From assembly GCA_040765295.1 (NCBI GenBank), contig JAXGSB010000001.1, positions 1,488,001-1,552,000 of the forward strand: a DNA stretch of 64,000 bases, given 5' to 3'. Position numbers and translations under genes: made by a program. Of the stretch, positions 7,122 to 14,579 are shown piece by piece (position 1 is the stretch's first letter; every line of letters begins with the position of its first letter). The notes beneath the pieces are model-generated. The model worked only from the letters and a program-made list of their open reading frames with translations, ran no database searches and was not told the origin of the DNA. The stretch comes from Scatomorpha sp040765295 (GTDB lineage Bacteria > Bacillota > Clostridia > Oscillospirales > Oscillospiraceae).

Positions 7122-8530
7122 GTGCTTTCCTCTTCCTCATAGCGATCCAGGAAAGCACGAAGTGCCGACAAATAATGCTCAATCGGAAAACGCGCCGCAC
7201 CCGCACCGATTTGTCCCCCCTGTTTTGAAATAATACCACCATGCATAATGGGCGTGATGCCGGTGCGCACAACCTTGCGGATATCAATCCCAATTCCGGG
7301 ACCAGTAAAGTCCAACAATGGCAAAGGATAGCTGTTGTTGACAGCATAGGTAATCAGACGCATTTCCTCCGACTGTGCGATTGCTTCGCGGTAGCCACCG
7401 TCGCGCAACTGTAAGACAATCGGGGCTGCGGCTGCGGAAAAACCGCCAGTTCCAACGACCTCGCTGACCGTGCTGTCGCCGATATATGCATTGGCATCCT
7501 CAGGTCCCCATTCAGAGGAAAAGTAAGAGCCAACAAAATAAGGTGCATCGGCCAAAAACCAGCTTTGGCCAGTTCCGCCGACTTTAATGCCAGTCATAAC
7601 ACCGTTCTGCACACTGTTGGTGACGATAGTGGAGAAGGGAATATCCATAGCCGCGCGCGCCACAGCCATGGAGGCTGCAAGGCAGACGGGGTGGAACCAT
7701 CGTTCCGTGGAGGTGAACTGTTCTATACAGCCGACAACCGTCTCGAGATTGATGCCCGCACGCAACAGCATGGGCACAATCTCATTTACGAGAAGCAATC
7801 CACCGGCTGTCTGGCGTGTGTGCATTTCGTCACCCATCTGCAGTCCCTTGGCGATAATGCTCTTGACGTTGATGCCGCCGCCAAGTTCAAGCGCCGCTGT
7901 CACTGCAGGAGCAAACACATTTTCGATGTACTGAAGATTTGCCTCTACTTCCTCGTTGTATACGCCCCAGACACCGAGTCCGACACGCCCTTCGAACGGG
8001 ATGCAGTAACCTTCCAGCCCGGTTTTAGTATCACGGCAGACATTGACAACCATATGCGGTGTGATGATACCGATGCCTGCACCAACACAGAAATGGTCGT
8101 TGGCGGATTCAACCAGAATCTCGCCACTTTCAATCATGTCTCTTGCCGTCTCGCGGTCGGGAGCAAGTTGCTCGTGGAGCACACCGCCGATAATGCCTCT
8201 CTGGTGTGCCGGGATCATATCTTCCCAAGCAATCGGCGGACCAGAGTGCAGAATCATATTTGGCTTGATGCCTGGTACGACATCAATTACGCGCCGAATG
8301 CCGATAAATATAGGCTCGGCGTCCAGCATTGCGTCGACAGCACGCTGGTTTGCTGCCTCGATTTTCTCAAGCAAACCACTATTCTCTGCTCTCTTGAGTC
8401 GCCGGAGAAGCTTTGCGTCGGCAGGAGGTCGCCAGTCAATTTGATGAACGGGAACTGCCTGTTCGCGCATACCGTCCGCAAAAGCGGCAACACCAATGTT
8501 AACTACCTGCATGTTGCTGATAATCTTCAT
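7118..8530 (-). CDS. allG: DUF1116 protein, AllG/YlbE-like subunit of oxamate carbamoyltransferase
   Basis: This is a 470-aa protein of the DUF1116 family, soluble and without signal or membrane segments. Recognisable parts are the N-terminal VPVHQIDWRPPADAKLL, the central GGGINVKSIIAKGLQMGDEMHTRQ and the C-terminal VVRTGITPIMHGGIISKQGG. In E. coli, YlbE/AllG works with AllF and AllH to convert carbamoyl-oxamate and phosphate to oxamate and carbamoyl phosphate. The start chosen is ATG at 8530 with AAAGG eight bases upstream. A longer reading from GTG at 8557 only adds nine codons from the structured leader, and those same codons precede the kinase. allH follows with a 4-bp overlap. Family call firm, exact reaction inferred. 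Confidence 0.88.
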   Translation of the reverse strand: MKIISNMQVVNIGVAAFADGMREQAVPVHQIDWRPPADAKLLRRLKRAENSGLLEKIEAANQRAVDAMLDAEPIFIGIRRVIDVVPGIKPNMILHSGPPIAWEDMIPAHQRGIIGGVLHEQLAPDRETARDMIESGEILVESANDHFCVGAGIGIITPHMVVNVCRDTKTGLEGYCIPFEGRVGLGVWGVYNEEVEANLQYIENVFAPAVTAALELGGGINVKSIIAKGLQMGDEMHTRQTAGGLLLVNEIVPMLLRAGINLETVVGCIEQFTSTERWFHPVCLAASMAVARAAMDIPFSTIVTNSVQNGVMTGIKVGGTGQSWFLADAPYFVGSYFSSEWGPEDANAYIGDSTVSEVVGTGGFSAAAAPIVLQLRDGGYREAIAQSEEMRLITYAVNNSYPLPLLDFTGPGIGIDIRKVVRTGITPIMHGGIISKQGGQIGAGAARFPIEHYLSALRAFLDRYEEEEST

Positions 8531-8542
8531 GTTTATGACCTT

Positions 8543-8766
8543 TCCTTTCCGCTGCACTCCAAGGCACCAAAGTGAAAGATAATCACTTGCCTCTAAGGCA
8601 GCAAGTCATATTTTTTAGAATACGCTTGAGGAAGCAGGCACACTGCAGAACGTATGGAAATTAGCAGGCTCAAGCACGCGTTGGAGTGAATGTTTGTGTG
8701 TGCCGAAATTCTTTCAAGCACTAACGAATAGAACATTACGCCCTGTATCCTCAATCTTTAGATATG
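8543..8766 (-). ncRNA. Candidate cis-regulatory RNA leader, allG copy
   Basis: This is the second copy of the leader found before the kinase. GGCACAC (8704-8698) pairs with GTGTGCC (8643-8637), and GUGCUUGAG (8677-8669) pairs with CUCAAGCGU (8630-8622). The second helix differs from the kinase copy at two positions, and A-U and U-A become G-U and U-G, so pairing is preserved. A competing GUGCUUGAAA lies at 8721-8712. A hairpin AAGUGA/UCACUU precedes the Shine-Dalgarno. The copy fills the whole space between fdrA and allG. Confidence 0.58.
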
Positions 8767-8789
8767 CGGACCAATTCTATCTTCCGCTC

Positions 8790-10355
8790 TTATGCTTCCT
8801 CCGTTACAATCAGGCCAGCCAGCAAAGCCGCGCGGCAGTTGCTCTGCAATACCTTTACGCCGAGATTCTGCAGTCGGATTGTCTGCTTCTCAAGACCTTG
8901 CGGATCAAGATCTGTCCCACATACAGATGCAACCATGCAGATTGGCCGACCTTCGGCCTTACTGGTTTTCATAATATGTCGAAGAGTCTCTTCAATGGTT
9001 CCCACAGGGTCGGGATGAACGGCCGAATGTCCCAGAATCAGATCAAATAGGATTACGCCAACCTCCGGATCTCGGCTCTCCTGGAGCAACCTTTCGTTGA
9101 GAATCGAGGGATCCATAACCGGATGCGGTTTGCCTTTAGTAAACTCTTCATCGCCCATATCCACTAGCGTGTTCTCTATGCTCTGGCGACTGTTCTTCAA
9201 CAGCTCTGCCTTGCCAAAGCGGATGTTGGAATGAAGATTCGGAACAAACTGTTGCAACAGGGCTACAGCCTCTTCGCTATGTGTTCCGCCACAGAACACC
9301 CCCCGCAGGTAGCGTTGTTCGGGGCGGAGCTTCGCGCGCTCCTTCAAGGCAGTGTCGGCCAATTCCTTTTTCAACAGTGTGACACTGTCATGGAGTTCGG
9401 GTTTGATGCCGCAGTCAAGCGTTGTCGCCATACGCGCAGCCTCTTCGAGCGTAGCAGCGGCGTAAGCTCCGGATAAGCGGACTTCCTCCGCATTGCTCCC
9501 CAGAAAGAGAATAATAACAGGCTTCCTGCATTTGGATACCTCAGCGTATATCTTTGCAGCAGTCTTAGGGTGGGGAGGTTTTGAAACTAGGACAATCACC
9601 TTTGTTTCTGTGTCCTCCTGCAGGAATCTCAGCCCTTGGAGCATTGTGCTCCCGCCGACTTGTTCGGAGATATCCCGCCCACCGGTGCCAATGGCCTGGG
9701 ATATGCCATGTCCGAATTGATGGACAAGAACAGCTACCTCCTGGAGGCCGCTGCCACTGGCAGCAACAATGCCGATACTTCCTTTCCGAACCTTGCTCAT
9801 CAAGCCGACAGAAATTGTGTCGATGATTGCTGTCCCGGCACTCGGCCCCATAACCAGCAGATTCTTCTCTCTGCCAATTCGCTTCATCTCCAGTTCATCT
9901 GCAAGCGGTACATTATCGCTGAAAATAAAGACATGCATACCTTTCTCGAGTGCATTGATTGCCTCATCTGCTACGTATTCCCCGGGAAGAGAAATAATAG
10001 CTAGGTTTGGACTCTCACCGGTGTTGAATAGTGCATCGAGACTGGAATACACTTTTTTCACTTCACTCCCCTTAGCCGGCTTGTTTTTCTCTTCAAGAAT
10101 CGCGTTTACAAAGTCACGAATCTGCTGGTCAGAGATATCATCAGTTGTGTCGACGGCAATGATAAGATCACTTCCGTCCGCACGACTGGTCTCATCGTTA
10201 AGAGCGCCAAATTCACTCAAGACAGTTTTGTTAATGTCTGTCCCCATGACAGCTGTCGCTCGCTTCACGCCCTCCATCTCGTTGATCTGGCGCGACACTC
10301 GCATAAGGAATGTTGAATCCATATATGTACCGCGCATGATGACTGTTTTGATCAA
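8790..10355 (-). CDS. fdrA: FdrA/AllF-like acyl-CoA-synthetase-family protein
   Basis: This is a 521-aa cytosolic protein with the CoA-binding/ligase-CoA fold of the succinyl-CoA synthetase alpha type. A glycine-rich IGIVAASGSGLQEVAVLVHQFG segment sits at about residues 190-215, followed by GTGGRDISEQVGGSTMLQGL. The C-terminal ligase-like part includes FDLILGHSAVHPDP. FdrA homologues are AllF in the E. coli allantoin operon and are needed with AllG and AllH for oxamate carbamoyltransferase. The start is TTG at 10355, seven bases after AAGGAGG. The first 14 codons are duplicated in the deletion scar at 3480. It is preceded by its own promoter and attenuator leader and followed by a structured leader before allG. 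Confidence 0.9.
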   Translation of the reverse strand: MIKTVIMRGTYMDSTFLMRVSRQINEMEGVKRATAVMGTDINKTVLSEFGALNDETSRADGSDLIIAVDTTDDISDQQIRDFVNAILEEKNKPAKGSEVKKVYSSLDALFNTGESPNLAIISLPGEYVADEAINALEKGMHVFIFSDNVPLADELEMKRIGREKNLLVMGPSAGTAIIDTISVGLMSKVRKGSIGIVAASGSGLQEVAVLVHQFGHGISQAIGTGGRDISEQVGGSTMLQGLRFLQEDTETKVIVLVSKPPHPKTAAKIYAEVSKCRKPVIILFLGSNAEEVRLSGAYAAATLEEAARMATTLDCGIKPELHDSVTLLKKELADTALKERAKLRPEQRYLRGVFCGGTHSEEAVALLQQFVPNLHSNIRFGKAELLKNSRQSIENTLVDMGDEEFTKGKPHPVMDPSILNERLLQESRDPEVGVILFDLILGHSAVHPDPVGTIEETLRHIMKTSKAEGRPICMVASVCGTDLDPQGLEKQTIRLQNLGVKVLQSNCRAALLAGLIVTEEA

Positions 10356-10417
10356 AGCTCAACCTCCTTGCAGTTTTTGCTTCACATTTCGACGGCAGCT
10401 TGAAAACCCTTAAAAAC

Positions 10418-10493
10418 AAAAAAACACCGTTCCCAGTCACACTCAAGATCAAAAAAGACCGTTGCGTGATGAGACGGTGGATAATGTTACCGT
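10418..10493 (-). promoter_or_regulatory. Attenuator leader of fdrA
   Basis: In RNA sense the order is ACGGU (10493-10489), ACCGU (10478-10474), ACGGU with six U (10462-10458, then 10456-10451), then ACGGU-G with seven U (10430-10426, then 10424-10418). Only one ACCGU is available. Pairing it with the first element prevents either terminator hairpin. The first terminator has an 11-nt loop; the second needs a loop of over 40 nt and is weaker. The region has no convincing leader peptide. Confidence 0.52.
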
Positions 10494-10610
10494 TATCAAA
10501 TCTCCGGATAGCTGGCAGGGAGTTTGTCGCCACAGAGAAATGGACAGGTTTCCAATCTCACATCATTTTCATTTTTAGTGCAGGTAAATTACCAATTCTA
10601 CCTTATAATT

Positions 10611-10639
10611 ATTATTAATTATGCCCTCTGTTTTGTCAA
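10611..10639 (-). promoter_or_regulatory. Predicted sigma-A promoter of fdrA
   Basis: TTGACA (10639-10634) and AATAAT (10616-10611) are spaced by 17 bases. They lie just after a hairpin (CCCA/TGGG core) that could end the DUF3870 transcript. Transcription would start near 10604. Confidence 0.55.
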
Positions 10640-10780
10640 GAGAGAATCCCACAGACCTGGGAGATTCTACCTTTTCTACAAAAACAACAGAAGATCCTTT
10701 GTACATAATAACGAATCACAGGGCTTTGTTTTAATAACATTCCGTGATTTTATCTCCAAGCAAGAGAGCCGGAACCAGCG

Positions 10781-11194
10781 TTATTCTCTCTCTTCATTCG
10801 CATTCAAGCAACGCTCACACCACTTCTGATAGCTGTCAACAGCTTGCTTGTAAGCGACGACAATCGACTTCTGTATGCCGGAGTGATATCGCGAAAAGGC
10901 TGTCAGAATCTCTTCATTATCCTCAGCAATACGCCGGCCAATCATCTGCGTGCAGATAAAGTTCCTTGCGACCGCGCTGATCATCGTAACATTTGCATCA
11001 ACAATCTGTGAAGTTTCAACATCAATCAACAGTCCGACTGCCATGCGTTTAAAATGCTGTCCACTGATGCTCTGGTGACTGATGTTGCTCTCGCCTACAA
11101 AGTAGTGGTAACACTTCTCTCGGAGATCATAATTATTCCTTCTTTTTTCAGAAAACTCTTTACTGTATTGATAATCCATCTCGTCGGAGACCAT
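10781..11194 (-). CDS. DUF3870-family protein, upstream copy
   Basis: A 137-aa paralogue of the 3906-4319 gene and the first gene of the accessory locus. It keeps the core YHYFVGESN, VGLLIDVETSQIVDANV and KSIVVAYKQAVDSYQKWC. Relative to the other copy, substitutions fall only in the first 60 percent of the protein; the end is identical at the DNA level. ATG at 11194 has a weak ribosome-binding site (AAGATAGTGAG). The ATG five codons later (MDYQY) is an alternative start. Its place ahead of fdrA, with a promoter and attenuator in between, suggests a role tied to this pathway, but the family has no known function. Confidence 0.75.
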   Translation of the reverse strand: MVSDEMDYQYSKEFSEKRRNNYDLREKCYHYFVGESNISHQSISGQHFKRMAVGLLIDVETSQIVDANVTMISAVARNFICTQMIGRRIAEDNEEILTAFSRYHSGIQKSIVVAYKQAVDSYQKWCERCLNANEERE

Positions 11195-11530
11195 TCAATC
11201 ATCTCACTATCTTTATGTTAGACCTGTTTTGTATTCTTTTATTTATTTTGATTGTAATTCAGTTTTGATTAAATCACGGCGATATAATATATTTTATACT
11301 ATTATTATATCTTTTTGTTTTTGGTATATTTTATCACAAGTTTTTTAGTCAAACAACCTAACTTAACAGCATGTGTCAACAAAAAGTTGGAAAGCTATCT
11401 TTGAGATGAAAAACGAGATCTTGAGAATAGTAAAGCCAGTATCTGAACATAAGGATTCTTGTTTTTACACTGTCCAAATATTCTTTACTATTCTAAAGGA
11501 AAACCTGCTTGCAAAAGAAGCATAAAGGCA
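11195..11530 (-). other. AT-rich upstream region of the accessory locus
   Basis: About 335 bp with no gene. The part nearest DUF3870 is extremely AT-rich and contains several TATAAT-like boxes; TTGACT about 17 bases before ATATAC (near 11340) is one possible promoter. A 30-bp stretch at about 11200-11230 resembles the bases just after the kinase stop (4340-4366), which marks the edge of the duplicated unit. Confidence 0.45.
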
Positions 11531-11535
11531 AAAAA

Positions 11536-11579
11536 CCGCTCCAGTGGCCAAATAGCAGCTAAATGGCATTTTGGAGCGG
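11536..11579 (-). terminator. Intrinsic terminator of the tRNA transcript
   Basis: An 8-bp stem CCGCTCCA/TGGAGCGG is followed by six U on the minus strand (11535-11530). It lies downstream of tRNA-Thr. Confidence 0.75.
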
Positions 11580-11603
11580 GATTTGTTTTTCTGTAAACAG
11601 CAA

Positions 11604-11628
11604 GAAAGCCTTGAAAATCAAGGCTTTC
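11604..11628 (-). other. Perfect 11-bp hairpin downstream of tRNA-Thr
   Basis: GAAAGCCTTGA / TCAAGGCTTTC with a 3-base loop starts four bases after the tRNA CCA. It has only a weak U tract, so it may be a 3'-processing or stability element, or a first, inefficient terminator. Confidence 0.55.
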
Positions 11629-11631
11629 AGG

Positions 11632-11707
11632 TGGAGCTGCTAGGCAGGCTTGAACTGCCGACCTCGTCCTTACCAAGGACGCGCTCTGCCTACTGAGCTA
11701 TAGCAGC
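11632..11707 (-). tRNA. tRNA-Thr (anticodon GGT)
   Basis: A complete 76-nt cloverleaf. The acceptor is GCTGCTA/TAGCAGC. The anticodon stem CGTCC/GGACG carries loop TTGGTAA with anticodon GGT, which reads ACC/ACT threonine codons. The T arm contains GTTCAAG, and CCA is encoded. It lies 35 nt after tRNA-Asp and is probably co-transcribed with it. Confidence 0.95.
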
Positions 11708-11715
11708 AAAGTAAA

Positions 11716-11741
11716 CTGCCCACGGCTACTGCCGCGGGCAG
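11716..11741 (-). other. Hairpin between tRNA-Asp and tRNA-Thr
   Basis: An 11-bp GC-rich stem (CTGCCCGCGGC/GCCGTGGGCAG, one G-U pair) with a 4-base AGTA loop fills the spacer. It may guide processing of the dicistronic tRNA precursor or partly terminate transcription before tRNA-Thr (TTTACTTT follows). Confidence 0.55.
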
Positions 11742-11742
11742 C

Positions 11743-11819
11743 TGGCGACCGAGAAGGGGCTCGAACCCTCGACCTCTAGCGTGACAGGCTAGCATTCTAA
11801 CCAGCTGAACTACTCGGCC
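11743..11819 (-). tRNA. tRNA-Asp (anticodon GTC)
   Basis: A complete 77-nt cloverleaf. The acceptor is GGCCGAG/CTCGGTC with one G-U pair. The anticodon stem CTAGC/GCTAG carries loop CTGTCAC with anticodon GTC (Asp). The T loop is GGTTCGAGCC and CCA is encoded. Confidence 0.96.
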
Positions 11820-11887
11820 TTGAGCACGATGAATATAGCAAAGTTTTCTCTGTTTGTCAACACCCTATTTTGTTTTATGTAAAATTC

Positions 11888-11918
11888 CCCCACAAGTATG
11901 TAAAATATACTTGTGGGG
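11888..11918 (-). terminator. Terminator downstream of the penicillin-binding protein gene
   Basis: A 12-bp stem CCCCACAAGTAT/ATACTTGTGGGG is followed by GAATTTT on the minus strand, 25 bp after the stop codon. Confidence 0.7.
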
Positions 11919-11943
11919 AAACAATTTTTTATTTAAAACTCAC

Positions 11944-14103
11944 TTAAGCTGCATCGTCCGCTTCTTCCGACTCCTCATACTCCTCATCTATCGTCACAGT
12001 GTCGGGCGTCGGAGTGGGCGGGGCAATGCCCTCCTGTATTTCCCATTCCTCCAGAAGATTTCCGAAAATCATGGTGTCTCCGCCTACCTGCGGCGGCGGG
12101 AAGTCCTTGTTCACCAGACCAGCGTGTATGGGCTGCATTACCTTCTTCCAAAGCTGGGCTGCGGGATTGCCGTAGACCGCCATGTACTCGTTTATATCAT
12201 AGCCCGTCCATACTCCCGCAACATAGTAGGGAGTTATTCCGACAAACCATCTGTCCCAGTTATAGGAGGTGGTGCCGGTTTTTCCGCCGACAGTCATGCC
12301 CGGAATTCTGGCTTCGGTGCCGGTGCCGTAGTTTACGGCGTTTGTCAGCATATTACACATGTTGTATGCAGTGTTTGCCTTCCAGGCCACATGGCTGCGC
12401 GGCGCATTGTCCAGAATGAGGTTTCCCTCGGAATCTGTAACCCTCTCATATGTTCTGGCATAGGTAAATATACCGTCGTTTACAAAGGAGCAGAATGCCT
12501 GGGTTATCTCTCTCACCGAGATACCGTAGGTGAGCTGTCCGAGTGAAAGAGGGGCATATGAATTGTCGTCGGGAACCAGGCTCGTGACCCCGAGCTTGTT
12601 CACGAGGTAGTCGTAGGAGTTGGATGTTCCGAGCTTATCGAGCACCTGAGCCGAAACTGTGTTCAAAGAAAGCCTCAGTCCGTCTCTTATGCGGACTATT
12701 CCCCTGTAGTTGCCGCCGGCGTTTCCGGGGTACCACGATGTGCCGCTGAGCTGTATTTCATCGGGACCGGCATCCTTGACAAAGGTTTCCTGCGTTATGA
12801 GCCCGTACTCCAAGGCCGGACCGTAGACCGCAATCGGCTTTATGGAAGAGCCGGGAGGCCGCACAGTGTCGCAAGCGCGGTTGAGCAGGAGGTTGGCATT
12901 TTTCTCGCCTACCCCGCCCGCCATGCCGAGAATGTTGCCCGTGTAGGGGTCCATAACAACTATGGCGGATTGAAGCTGCTGTGTCTTGGACGGTCTGTAC
13001 GGTTTGGGAATCTCCTCGAGATTTTGATATACGGAATCAATGATACCCTGAATCCACGGATTGTAGAGCGTATATATTCTGTAGCCGCCGTTGTAGAGCA
13101 GCTTTATGGCGCTGGGTCTGTCGATACCCTTTCGTATCATAAGGTCGTTGGTTATGTCCTTTATGACCGCTTCGACATACCAGCTGTAAATCTCGCCTAC
13201 ACTCTGTACACCCTCGGATCTGACAAAGACCAGCGGCTGTTTTTTTGCCTCGTCATACTCGCTGAAGCTTATCATGCCCTGCTCGTACATCTCTCTTAAA
13301 ACAAGTTCCTGACGCTCTTTATTCTGTTTTTCCGAGATGAACGGATCGTATCGAGACGGCCAGTTTGTTATGCCGACTATGGATGCGCATTCCGCCAGCG
13401 TCAGATCCTTGAGGTTTTTTCCGAAGTAGGTTTTCGCTGCAGAGTTTACACCGTAGCAGTCCTCGCCGAAGTAGACGGCGTTTAGATACCACTCTAAAAT
13501 TTCTTTTTTATCGTAGTTTTTTTCAAATTCCAGCGCTCTGAAAATCTCGAGAAGTTTTCTCTGTACCGTGGCATCCGACTTGCCCGTGAGGTTTTTTATG
13601 AGCTGCTGTGTTATTGTGGAGCCCCCGAAGTCGTCTTTCATTGTGAGGAACATATTGAAGAAAGCGCCCGTTGTGCGATACCAATCGACTCCCTTGTGTT
13701 TATAGAAGCGCTTATCTTCTATGGCAACTACTGCATCTCTCATATATTTGGGTATGTCATTATAGTCAACCCATATTCTGTTCTCCGCATCCTTCAGCGT
13801 GACAAGCTCTTGCCAGTTGCCCTCTGCATCTTTATAATAGACTATACTGCTCTCTGCCAGACTGTAGTCTGCCAGCGAAACATCAAGGCTGTCGGTAAGG
13901 CAGGTTTTCACGTAGTAGCCAAAAATTGCCGTGAACAGCACCCCTGTTGTTGCGAGTATCAAAAAGATTGTGCCTATAACTTTGAGCACAGTCCCAACTG
14001 CGCCGAAAGCCGTGCCGGCAGCCTTGTCGGCAATTTTGCCAGCCCCCTTTATAAAACTCTGAGCTTTGTTTTTTTCTTTATTGTTATTCTCTATATCATC
14101 CAA
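11944..14103 (-). CDS. Class A penicillin-binding protein (PBP1A family)
   Basis: A bifunctional peptidoglycan glycosyltransferase/transpeptidase of about 719 aa. A cytoplasmic N-terminus is followed by one membrane helix (about residues 40-65). The GT51 domain has the catalytic Glu in VAIEDKRFYKHKGVD and the GGSTITQQLIKNL motif. The transpeptidase domain has SxxK (SSIK in RPPGSSIKPIAVY), SLN (RLSLNTVSAQ) and KTGT (VGGKTGTTSY). The C-terminus is acidic and proline/threonine-rich (TPTPDTVTIDEEYEESEE), probably an extracellular tail. GTG at 14109 lies only three bases after GGAGG; the in-frame TTG at 14103 is nine bases away, and I take that as the start. It is a monocistronic gene with its own terminator. 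Confidence 0.94.
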   Translation of the reverse strand: MDDIENNNKEKNKAQSFIKGAGKIADKAAGTAFGAVGTVLKVIGTIFLILATTGVLFTAIFGYYVKTCLTDSLDVSLADYSLAESSIVYYKDAEGNWQELVTLKDAENRIWVDYNDIPKYMRDAVVAIEDKRFYKHKGVDWYRTTGAFFNMFLTMKDDFGGSTITQQLIKNLTGKSDATVQRKLLEIFRALEFEKNYDKKEILEWYLNAVYFGEDCYGVNSAAKTYFGKNLKDLTLAECASIVGITNWPSRYDPFISEKQNKERQELVLREMYEQGMISFSEYDEAKKQPLVFVRSEGVQSVGEIYSWYVEAVIKDITNDLMIRKGIDRPSAIKLLYNGGYRIYTLYNPWIQGIIDSVYQNLEEIPKPYRPSKTQQLQSAIVVMDPYTGNILGMAGGVGEKNANLLLNRACDTVRPPGSSIKPIAVYGPALEYGLITQETFVKDAGPDEIQLSGTSWYPGNAGGNYRGIVRIRDGLRLSLNTVSAQVLDKLGTSNSYDYLVNKLGVTSLVPDDNSYAPLSLGQLTYGISVREITQAFCSFVNDGIFTYARTYERVTDSEGNLILDNAPRSHVAWKANTAYNMCNMLTNAVNYGTGTEARIPGMTVGGKTGTTSYNWDRWFVGITPYYVAGVWTGYDINEYMAVYGNPAAQLWKKVMQPIHAGLVNKDFPPPQVGGDTMIFGNLLEEWEIQEGIAPPTPTPDTVTIDEEYEESEEADDAA

Positions 14104-14286
14104 AATCACACACCTCCACGAGATGGTATATAATTATATCACAGACTCAATTCCTTGCATAATACTTTTTGAACGGACCGCGGCGTCCGCTTTGCAGCAA
14201 TATCACAGTATTTGCAAAATTTATTTGCAAAATACGTGTAAAAATATTATCATATAGTTGAACGAAATATTTGTAGGAGTTTAACT

Positions 14287-14571
14287 ATGAATGAAGAATT
14301 TGAAGGCAAGCTAATAAGCGTTGAGGACGAAGACGGCAATCAGTTCGAGCTTGAGTTCATCGGCAGCATGGAAATGGACGGCAGAGAATATTGTCTTCTG
14401 CTCCCCACTGACATGGAAGAGGATGACGAGGACTTCGGTTACATTATTCTCGAGAGAACCGAAGATGACGGCGAAGAAATTTATCTCTCTATCGATGATG
14501 AGAATCATCTCAATTCAGTCTATGACAGCTTTATGGCCTTGCTTTATGATGAGGACGTAGACTCGGAATAA
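14287..14571 (+). CDS. DUF1292 family protein (YrzB-like)
   Basis: A small, very acidic cytosolic protein of 94 aa. The pattern of an N-terminal GKLISVEDEDGNQFELEFIGSMEMDGREYCLLLP followed by EEIYLSIDDENHLNSVYDSF is characteristic of DUF1292, a conserved Bacillota family of unknown function that often sits near the yrrL/holliday-resolvase genes. Here it stands alone, divergent from the penicillin-binding protein gene. ATG has AGGAG seven bases upstream. A promoter with TTGCAA and TATCAT at 17-base spacing can be read at about 14223-14251. The next element downstream is 6S RNA. Confidence 0.85.
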   Translation: MNEEFEGKLISVEDEDGNQFELEFIGSMEMDGREYCLLLPTDMEEDDEDFGYIILERTEDDGEEIYLSIDDENHLNSVYDSFMALLYDEDVDSE

Positions 14572-14579
14572 AACGGATT

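Larger units (their letters stand above)
10334..10932 (-). repeat. 599-bp direct repeat, upstream copy
   Basis: Identical partner of 3459-4057. The two copies mark the ends of a tandemly duplicated unit of about 6.9 kb that runs from DUF3870 to the end of the kinase. Confidence 0.9.

Noticed and set aside
7565..8575. A 336-codon plus-strand open frame
   Set aside because: It runs antisense through allG, which has clear family identity. The antisense frame is rich in Cys, His and Asn, has no ribosome-binding site and resembles no protein.
3906..11194. The 6.9-kb repeat as a composite transposon or insertion sequence
   Set aside because: The repeats contain catabolic genes and leaders, with no transposase, no terminal inverted repeats and no target-site duplication. 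Tandem duplication explains them.
11854..12546. A 230-codon plus-strand frame opposite the penicillin-binding protein
   Set aside because: It is antisense to conserved transpeptidase sequence and has no start signals.
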